This document shows positions 1 through 5,897 of a stretch of DNA of 6,967 bases, piece by piece. Every line of letters starts with the position of its first letter. Positions within the stretch are counted from its first letter, which is position 1. A program made the translations under genes and the position numbers. The notes below the pieces were generated by a model. It saw only the letters and a list, made by a program, of their open reading frames with translations. It searched no databases and was not told the DNA's origin. The DNA lies in NCBI GenBank assembly GCA_030636485.1, contig DAOVWV010000085.1, positions 1 to 6,967 on the forward strand, in the 5' to 3' direction. The stretch comes from Methyloprofundus sp. Lineage in GTDB: Bacteria; Pseudomonadota; Gammaproteobacteria; Methylococcales; Methylomonadaceae.

Positions 1-12
1 AGTACCCAGAAC
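1..12 (-). repeat. Start of a probable third repeat copy, cut by the window edge
   Basis: The last four codons in the window read V-L-G-T, preceded by Met, and match the M-V-L-G-G that opens copy 2 at exactly 199 residues' distance. This suggests that at least one more repeat continues to the left, but only 12 bases are visible. Confidence 0.5.
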
Positions 13-3000
13 CATATCTACAGCAATACTTGCATCACTAGGCAGCGTCCAACTTGAATAAACTAATGCCATACCTGTCACAATGGAATCTGGGTTAATA
101 AAAATGTACTGAGTGACTGCCGAGGCCGTCGTAAAATTTACGCCTGAACTTCCTGTATTGGCGATATCCAGAACATTAAAATGCGCATAACTACGGTGGG
201 GATTCGTAAATAAGACACTTTGTGCGCCACTGCCTGACAGAGTCACTTTATGCGTGCCTGAGGTGTAAAAATTTAATAATGAATTTGAGCTGCTGGTATA
301 ACTCCGTAGCTGACTGAAATTTCCTTGTATTTCAAGGTCACCGGCGATTAGATGACCGTTATGATTCTGAGAAGAATCCATCACAAAATTGCCTTTGACT
401 AACACCTTGTCTGCACTATTGGTCATATGTAAAATACCACCGCTATAACTGGCTTCTGTTGATTCTGTCGCAGGCCGTTGAATCAGGTAATCACCTTCTA
501 CAACCAGCGTACCACCATTGACTTTAAGCGTACCGCCCGTGTGAATCAGGTCGCCTTTAATCGTGAGTGTTTTGCCGTTTAAATCTAACGTACTGCCCCC
601 TCCTAACACCATACCTCCAGTAGAGCTGGCATTAGCGGGTAATATCCACGTTGAATTAACCCATGACATACCGGTGACTATTGAGTTTTCCAGCATTTGA
701 AAATACTGAGTTACCGATGAACTGCTCTTAAAATTTACGCCGCCACTGGCTATATTTGTAATATTCAAAACATTAAAATGCGAATAACTACGGTGGGGAT
801 TCGTAAATAAGACACTTTGTGCGCCATTGCCTGACAAGGTCACTTTATGCGTGCCTGAGGTGTAAAAATTTAATAATGAATTTGAGCTGCTGGTATAACT
901 CCGTAACTGGCTGAAATCCCCTTGTATTTCAAGCTCACCGGTCGTTAGCTGACCGTTATGATTCCGAGAAGAATCCATCACAAAATTGCCTTTGACCAAT
1001 ACCTTATCCGCGCTATTAACCATCCGTAAATAACCACTGCTATAACTGGCACTTGCTGATTCTGTTGCTGGCCGTTGAATCAGATAATCCCCTTCTACAA
1101 TCAGTGTGCCACCATTGACTTTAAGCGTACCGCCCGTGTGAATCAAATGTCCCGTCACATGCAAAATCTCACCATGAAGGTCTAAAGTCCCTCCTCTTAA
1201 AACCAAACTACCAATAACAGATGAACCACCTATGACATTAACCGTACCATTATTAATCTCGGTATCATCACTAATATCACCAGCCCAATCATGGCTTCTT
1301 ACCCAATAGCCCGCCTCAGCTTGGGTTGGCTCTACATAATAGTCTTGATAGGTGTTTACTATATTGATAGTATCGGATATTGCCACTTTTGTGGCCGAAC
1401 AACTGGCATCATTACCGCCCGTAACGCCTAAACAACTCCAACCCCAGGAGTCACTCTCAATTACTTCACTCACTACTCCAGAAGCACAAAGATTAATTGC
1501 GGGGGCTCTAGAAAAAGTATTTCCATGGCTATTACCACAAACACCATCAGCCTTCGCAGGAATAGTATCCAGTACGGCTTCGACAGGGTTATAGTTATGT
1601 GAGAGCTCCCCAGGAACACTTGGTCCAATACGCCCAGTAAGATCTTCTCTGGTTTCAACATGTAAATGAGGGCCGGTAATCGGATAATTATTATATAAAG
1701 TTTCCCCTGTTTTGCCGATTAGGTCACCTTTGCTGACGACAGAGTTTAGTATCAGGCCTCCCTCGATTTCAGAAAGATGCAAAAAGATTAAATTAAAATT
1801 AGTATTAAATCCAGTTGATTGAATTGTCAATATTCCATTTTCTATATCACTCCTAACCACTGCACCATCAATAGGCGAGTAAAGAACTGCCCCCACAGGT
1901 GCCCTAAAATCAATTCCTGAGTGTTCACCACTCAAATAGCCCCAGGTGATTTCCCCAATCTGGCTTGAAGCATCATTACCAATCTGGCTAAGATAGTTTT
2001 CTTTAAAAAGTGAAAAGGCCAGTTTTTCTTCATTTGTATAATTTTCACCCTCCACAACAATATCATCAGTACTTAGCTCCACCGTATTTTCTGTCGGCAA
2101 ATCACGAACCCATAGCGGCATAAAGGGTCTTGAAAACACACTATTAATTTGTCGGGTATCCCGAACGTCTAAAAAGCTATAAAAACTGGTAATTGTATTG
2201 GAATAATCAAAATAACTTTTTACAAGACTATCGACTACATAAAGCTTAATTCCTTGTAGTAATTCAGATGTATCTGAACTGTTATTTAATAATCTATTAT
2301 TGATGATATTGATATCAGAAAGCCTTAATATTGCGGCGCTATCAGCACCTAAAATGACTTCTACAGCTTCATCAGACCAGCCACCTGTATTTTTATCATA
2401 GAAAACAGCATAAAAACGGGTGCCATTTTTATCTGTACTCCACTTATTATAATAATTCCAGCTATCTTCTCGTTTGAGTTTAATATGTAAGAAAATATCC
2501 TTTATGGAATTATCAGAACTACGTACCACTTCCAGTTTTGATTGTTCTGTTAATACATCTAGGTGAGATTTAACTGTTTCTGTTTTGGCATCATAGTCAG
2601 TGGCGACAAACACATTAAATTTAGCCATGTATTCAATAGCTGGTTTTGTTTTGTTACCTATCCAGTATTTTGTAGAGTCAGTGTAAATACCTGGGGTCGC
2701 ATGGGTGACAACACCCTCATGTCCATTTTCTTCAAATATTTTGGTAAAATTAAAATAATCTAATGCCGTTTTTCCTTTAGCGCTTAAGAAATCATCTATC
2801 AATGGTTTACCATTACCTGAGCTGTAATGTATTGAGTCATCAAAACAAAATGTATTATCAATGCAGTTATAATCATCTCCACTTGATTCAAGCAGAAAAT
2901 AATTGGCCACGCCAGTGATTGAGTTAATGTAAGCTGTGGAAATATCCCGGGAAAAATTAATATTAGCCTGGCCAAAATTTAAATCATCATATCGATGCAC

Positions 3001-5457
3001 ATGCCAGTCTGAAAAAACTACATCTTTATCTTGGTTAATGTCAAAATAGCCTTCTGCTAGCTGGTTATCTGTAATTGCAACAATATTTTCTACATCAAAT
3101 GTTGCACCACGCATAACGAGAAAACTAGCGGCGCCATTGGCATCAATCATATATTGAGAGCCTAGTGGTTTTGGTGAATCCATATTCAAAAGAGACTCAG
3201 ATGTTGAGTTGCCATTGTAATCTTTAAATTCAATATATTGAATCGGTGCAAAAACGTTAGGTACATCGTGCCATGCTAAAAAAGAGGTGTCACTCTGTCT
3301 TTTAATTTTAAATTCAACGGCTGTGGGGTCAACCAGTGTGTTCCATAATATAGGCGCTAAGGTATTTGAGCCTTTTGCCAATTTTAGCCATCCTGCTGGT
3401 GTTGCTGCGACAGCCACATTTTTAATGATTTCTGAAACATACTGAGTAGCACTGGTTTTAGCGTCAAGTGCTACTTGAGCCATGATGTTACTAATTAATA
3501 CGGCAACACTTTCCGTGGATAAGGACTGACTTAAATTATTAACATAAGAAAAAGCAGCGTGATGTACTTTGTTTAAATCCTTTAAAAAGGTGAAGTTATC
3601 AACTGAAAATAATTTTTTATACAAATTTGTTTTTAATAAAGACTGGCTTAATACCTTAATTTTTAATTTATTAAAGACTTTTAGGTTGTATTTTTCAATG
3701 TTAGTAAGTGTCTCATACGTAATTTTGGATTTAGCCACTAACCTTGCCATTTCCTTTTTCCCTAACTTCGAATTACCAGAGTCAGTTAATAATTGCCTAT
3801 ACTGCTCATCATCATAATATTCTAATACCGTCAGTGCATAGCGGTAATACATAAAGTATTTAACTAGGTATCTTGCTTTAGCATACAGATTTTTTAAGGT
3901 GGTCGTATCTTTGTTATCACTAAAGCTAACTTTTGTAAAATCAATAAGCAAGTTGGTCATATCAGCGACTGTATTATCATTTAAGGAGCTGACAAAGGCA
4001 TCTTTGACGGTTTTTCTTTCTGTCTCCGTTATATCCAGATCCAAACTACCTATCGTTGTTTTAAATAATCCGACAAGTTGTTCAGCTTGTCCCCAGCGCT
4101 GGTCTACGGTAGTCACATCGGCTCCTGTTAAAACCGCTATTTCTTTTGAAATTTCAAAGAATGCTTCTAATAAAACAATAAATGGCTGATATTTGTGTAA
4201 AAAAGATTTAGCGGAATCAATTAAACCATCTATTTTTTCATGCGCTTTATTTAGCCATTTAAAGGTTTTTCCGCTCATTTTTAAGCCAGAAGACATTTGT
4301 GCGATTGTTTCAACAACACACAAGGTATTCATGATAAAAGGCGCATCTGCGATAACACCTTCTTTACTACGGTAGAGTACGTAGCTTTGTTCTGTACCAA
4401 TGGTTTTTAATGCCTCATCAAAATTAGCGATAGGCATGGGTGTTTTTATAGCACCCAAAGCACTGTCATAATTAACATCACTCGCACTGGTCAATATAGC
4501 ATTTATATCTAACAGCCCAGCTTTAGGTGTAATCAGATTGGGGTCTAATAAAGAGACTATCCAGTCCTTATTGCTATAATCAGTCCTTGGGGCTACGGCA
4601 TACCAAAGACTAGAGGTGGAATAAAAATTGAAATTATAAGCACTGCCGATATCATCGGTTAGTTGGCTAACACCTACGGATATTTTGCTTCCATATGTGC
4701 TATTGTATATATCAAAGAAATCGCCCTTTACCTCTTTTGATTTTTCTTGCCTGGTTTGAACACCTTGCTTAATGGCTTCTACATCGGATACAAAACGGAT
4801 AACAGCCTGTTCTTTTTTATCATTATCAATCAGTGATAAAGCTTGCTCAGCAAGCAGTGAAATCAGGTGTTTTTTATAGTCTGTTTTATCTAAGTTAACT
4901 GCGTATAAAGCCGATAATGTTTCAAACTGTTCTTCTTGTATCAGCTCATTGACAATGAATTCTTTATCTTCGTCTTGTAAGAAAAAAAGCACTGGCTCGT
5001 GCATAAAAATAAAATACATTGCCGTGGTTTCTTCATCGACCCTGTTGGCCAGTTCACCCATATTAAATGAATAAAATAGTAGTTTGTCATAACCATAGAG
5101 TGTATTTTGTGCAACCAGAACAATTTCACTGGGCGCACCATAGGTCTCTACTTGCTCATCTAGTTCAAAATACTGTTCGGTTTTTAAAGAAAATAATTTT
5201 AAGACGGTTTGCTTCTTTAATTTATATTTAGAAACTTCTCGCTCACTAGCCGTAAAGATCTGTCGCTGTATGGGTTCAACTTCTGAATTTTCGATATTTC
5301 TCGCCTGTACTTTCCTTTGAGGCTGAGCGCTAGGATGTAAGAGAGTTTCGTTGTACCTTATGGTGTCAGTACTTTGTTTCGAGGGGCTTGCCGCTACTGT
5401 GGAAATGATTAAAAACAAAATGGAGAAAGAGTAAAATTTAGAGATTACTTTCATCAT
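1..5457 (-). CDS. Very large secreted multidomain protein with M23 metallopeptidase domain and C-terminal tandem repeats (3' end outside window)
   Basis: The frame is open for 1819 codons from the ATG at 5457-5455 to position 1 with no stop, so the protein is larger than seen. A second ATG follows directly (5454-5452); an in-frame stop lies at 5463-5461, so no earlier start is possible. No clear Shine-Dalgarno is visible. Residues 1-23 form a signal peptide: Lys at 3 and 7, a hydrophobic core at 8-18, and a likely cleavage after V21-A22-A23. Residues ~30-680 are Lys/Glu/Leu-rich and probably helical, with no family recognised. Residues ~700-1140 are mixed and look beta-rich, with an EF-hand-like loop (806-817) and a close Cys pair (865, 871). 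An M23 peptidase domain (~1165-1275), a four-Cys module (~1303-1356) and 199-residue repeats (from 1419) follow. M23 enzymes usually cleave peptidoglycan cross-links or glycine-containing peptides; acting outside the cytoplasm is inferred from the signal peptide. The DNA looks more AT-rich than ccmI. The substrate and biological role are unknown. Confidence 0.9.
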   Translation of the reverse strand, partial: MMKVISKFYSFSILFLIISTVAASPSKQSTDTIRYNETLLHPSAQPQRKVQARNIENSEVEPIQRQIFTASEREVSKYKLKKQTVLKLFSLKTEQYFELDEQVETYGAPSEIVLVAQNTLYGYDKLLFYSFNMGELANRVDEETTAMYFIFMHEPVLFFLQDEDKEFIVNELIQEEQFETLSALYAVNLDKTDYKKHLISLLAEQALSLIDNDKKEQAVIRFVSDVEAIKQGVQTRQEKSKEVKGDFFDIYNSTYGSKISVGVSQLTDDIGSAYNFNFYSTSSLWYAVAPRTDYSNKDWIVSLLDPNLITPKAGLLDINAILTSASDVNYDSALGAIKTPMPIANFDEALKTIGTEQSYVLYRSKEGVIADAPFIMNTLCVVETIAQMSSGLKMSGKTFKWLNKAHEKIDGLIDSAKSFLHKYQPFIVLLEAFFEISKEIAVLTGADVTTVDQRWGQAEQLVGLFKTTIGSLDLDITETERKTVKDAFVSSLNDNTVADMTNLLIDFTKVSFSDNKDTTTLKNLYAKARYLVKYFMYYRYALTVLEYYDDEQYRQLLTDSGNSKLGKKEMARLVAKSKITYETLTNIEKYNLKVFNKLKIKVLSQSLLKTNLYKKLFSVDNFTFLKDLNKVHHAAFSYVNNLSQSLSTESVAVLISNIMAQVALDAKTSATQYVSEIIKNVAVAATPAGWLKLAKGSNTLAPILWNTLVDPTAVEFKIKRQSDTSFLAWHDVPNVFAPIQYIEFKDYNGNSTSESLLNMDSPKPLGSQYMIDANGAASFLVMRGATFDVENIVAITDNQLAEGYFDINQDKDVVFSDWHVHRYDDLNFGQANINFSRDISTAYINSITGVANYFLLESSGDDYNCIDNTFCFDDSIHYSSGNGKPLIDDFLSAKGKTALDYFNFTKIFEENGHEGVVTHATPGIYTDSTKYWIGNKTKPAIEYMAKFNVFVATDYDAKTETVKSHLDVLTEQSKLEVVRSSDNSIKDIFLHIKLKREDSWNYYNKWSTDKNGTRFYAVFYDKNTGGWSDEAVEVILGADSAAILRLSDINIINNRLLNNSSDTSELLQGIKLYVVDSLVKSYFDYSNTITSFYSFLDVRDTRQINSVFSRPFMPLWVRDLPTENTVELSTDDIVVEGENYTNEEKLAFSLFKENYLSQIGNDASSQIGEITWGYLSGEHSGIDFRAPVGAVLYSPIDGAVVRSDIENGILTIQSTGFNTNFNLIFLHLSEIEGGLILNSVVSKGDLIGKTGETLYNNYPITGPHLHVETREDLTGRIGPSVPGELSHNYNPVEAVLDTIPAKADGVCGNSHGNTFSRAPAINLCASGVVSEVIESDSWGWSCLGVTGGNDASCSATKVAISDTINIVNTYQDYYVEPTQAEAGYWVRSHDWAGDISDDTEINNGTVNVIGGSSVIGSLVLRGGTLDLHGEILHVTGHLIHTGGTLKVNGGTLIVEGDYLIQRPATESASASYSSGYLRMVNSADKVLVKGNFVMDSSRNHNGQLTTGELEIQGDFSQLRSYTSSSNSLLNFYTSGTHKVTLSGNGAQSVLFTNPHRSYSHFNVLNITNIASGGVNFKSSSSVTQYFQMLENSIVTGMSWVNSTWILPANASSTGGMVLGGGSTLDLNGKTLTIKGDLIHTGGTLKVNGGTLVVEGDYLIQRPATESTEASYSGGILHMTNSADKVLVKGNFVMDSSQNHNGHLIAGDLEIQGNFSQLRSYTSSSNSLLNFYTSGTHKVTLSGSGAQSVLFTNPHRSYAHFNVLDIANTGSSGVNFTTASAVTQYIFINPDSIVTGMALVYSSWTLPSDASIAVDMVLGT
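13..609 (-). repeat. Tandem repeat copy 2 (protein residues 1617-1815)
   Basis: This second unit is 199 residues, exactly 597 bp. It is almost identical to copy 1 in its middle (roughly nine differences over about 165 bases comparing 181-345 with 778-942) and clearly diverged in its last ~50 residues. The order of motifs is the same as in copy 1. Strong DNA-level identity points to recent duplication or ongoing homogenisation. Confidence 0.9.
610..1203 (-). repeat. Tandem repeat copy 1 (protein residues 1419-1616)
   Basis: This is the N-terminal of the repeats in the large protein, 198 residues. It opens with V-L-R-G-G-T-L-D-L and has short glycine-spaced strands ('GGTLKVNGGTLIVEGDYLI'), then 'ADKVLVKGNFVMDSS', 'GTHKVTLSG' and 'FTNPHRSY'. 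Regularly spaced hydrophobic residues with Gly/Asn turns suggest a beta-solenoid or beta-helix fibre. It matches copy 2 at a 597-bp offset: for example, the motif ctacggtggg occurs at 788 and at 191. One codon is missing near its start relative to copy 2. Confidence 0.9.
1390..1551 (-). other. Four-cysteine linker module (VCG...LC...W.C.G...C pattern)
   Basis: Residues ~1303-1356 contain Cys at 1307, 1324, 1342 and 1353 in the context G-V-C-G, N-L-C-A, W-S-C-L-G and A-S-C-S-A, with a conserved-looking Trp pair at 1338 and 1340 and a Gly-Gly at 1347-1348. From memory, a similar 'VCG...NLC...W.C.G...GG..A.C.A' module recurs in large exported bacterial proteins, often between domains; I cannot name a family accession. 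In an exported protein the four Cys probably form two disulfides, making a compact spacer between the peptidase and the repeats. Confidence 0.6.
1633..1965 (-). other. M23 (LytM/lysostaphin-type) zinc metallopeptidase domain within the large protein
   Basis: Residues ~1165-1275 of the large protein carry the full M23 signature. The HxGxD motif is H1179-S-G-I-D1183, preceded by the usual Gly-rich approach and followed by 'RAPVGAVLYSPIDGAVV', the typical strand-turn-strand of the family. A central 'FLHLS' supplies H1227, and 'GPHLHVE' supplies H1264 and H1266. By analogy with LytM, H1179, D1183 and H1266 would bind zinc, and H1227 and H1264 would act in catalysis. All five are present, so the domain should be active rather than a degenerate EnvC/NlpD-like activator. 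It sits in the middle of a very long chain instead of at the C-terminus, where this domain is more often found. Confidence 0.9.
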
Positions 5458-5528
5458 AATTTAAGTCTACTGATTTTTAATACAAATGAAAATCTTACAG
5501 AAAAAGCCCAGCATATCACGCGCTAGAC

Positions 5529-5558
5529 ATAAAACAAAAAGAAATCATACTTAGACAA
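5529..5558 (-). promoter_or_regulatory. Weak sigma70-like promoter candidate for the large gene
   Basis: On the minus strand TTGTCT (5558-5553) and TTTTAT (5534-5529) are spaced by 18 bases, each matching 4 of 6 consensus positions. Transcription would start about 65 bases before the ATG at 5457. AT-rich DNA makes such matches common, so this is only a candidate; a separate promoter is expected in this gap because of the hairpins after ccmI. Confidence 0.2.
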
Positions 5559-5643
5559 CTTTGGGGGGGTGCAGTTTTTTAGTCTCGGGTAAGCTCTCTC
5601 CAGAAAAAAGGGCTTGGTACCACCTTACGAGGTAATGTAACAA

Positions 5644-5753
5644 GTAGGATGGAAAAGCGGTAGCGCATTCCGTCATCACAGCACTGATACCAAAAACCAC
5701 ACAATACCATTTCAGCTATATCTTGTCGGATTTCGCTTTGCTCATCCAAGCTA
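5644..5753. repeat. Composite intergenic inverted-repeat element
   Basis: The left arm (5644-5674, beginning gtaggatggaaaagcgg) and the right arm (5725-5753, gtcggatttcgctttgc...) are imperfect inverted copies: both share GGATG, AAAGCG/AAGCG and ATCCG/ATTCCG blocks when one is reverse-complemented. About 50 bases separate them. The 'GGATGAGCAAAGCGAAATCCGAC' type of arm resembles, from memory, short palindromic repeats scattered between genes of many Gammaproteobacteria. There is no ORF within it and no target-site duplication that I could identify, so its status as a mobile or MITE-like element is not established. Confidence 0.45.
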
Positions 5754-5783
5754 TGATTTTATTATCTTGATAAAACCGTTGCA

Positions 5784-5805
5784 AGACGGGGCATTCACCC
5801 CGTCT
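5784..5805 (-). terminator. Perfect 8-bp GC-rich hairpin between the two genes, terminator candidate
   Basis: Arms agacgggg (5784-5791) and ccccgtct (5798-5805) pair perfectly around the six-base loop cattca. On the minus strand the hairpin is followed within about 10 bases by GGTTTTATC, a short U-rich stretch that is not directly adjacent. It lies about 90 bases after the ccmI stop and could end that transcript. The symmetric stem could work on either strand, and it might instead be part of a dispersed palindromic repeat. Confidence 0.45.
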
Positions 5806-5869
5806 CTATCATTTGGCATTCAATAAGAGCCAATAGCATTCCATTATATCAATACTTATAAACGTGACA

Positions 5870-5889
5870 GGTGGGATCAATATCCCGCC
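5870..5889 (-). terminator. Hairpin just downstream of ccmI, weak terminator candidate
   Basis: The arms are ggtgggat and atcccgcc around a four-base loop (caat). On the minus-strand transcript the inner five pairs (GGGAU/AUCCC) are perfect and one C-A mismatch interrupts the outer pairs; on the plus strand the same position is a G-U wobble. There is no U-run after it on the minus strand, so it is not a textbook intrinsic terminator. Its position 8 bases beyond the stop codon suggests a role in 3' end formation or mRNA stability. Confidence 0.35.
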
Positions 5890-5897
5890 CAGCTAGT

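Larger units (their letters stand above)
5458..5897. other. 440-base intergenic region between ccmI and the large gene
   Basis: No convincing gene is seen on either strand. From right to left, in the direction of transcription of both flanking genes, it holds an imperfect hairpin 8 bases after the ccmI stop, a perfect GC-rich hairpin (5784-5805), an imperfect inverted-repeat element (5644-5753), a G7 run (5563-5569) and a weak promoter candidate for the large gene (5529-5558). The stretch from 5581 to 5640 shows nothing I can assign. Confidence 0.7.

Noticed and set aside
13..1203. Repeats considered as a CRISPR array or insertion sequence
   Set aside because: The period is 597 bp, the repeats are in-frame coding sequence, and there are no spacers, terminal inverted repeats or transposase.
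1473..1661. Short minus-strand frame of 62 codons (and a similar one at 4941-5141)
   Set aside because: Both are out-of-frame shadows inside the large gene; 1473-1661 overlaps the M23 HxH and four-Cys coding sequence.
1352..4375. Several small plus-strand open frames (60-96 codons, e.g. 1352-1594, 2563-2763, 3569-3817, 3899-4189, 4193-4375)
   Set aside because: All lie antisense to the continuous 1819-codon minus-strand frame and have no recognisable domain or ribosome binding site.
1..5457. Possibility that the left region is a decayed pseudogene, because no closed long frame is present
   Set aside because: Checking all triplets in the frame shows no stop or frameshift from 5457 to 1; it appears unclosed only because its stop lies outside the window.
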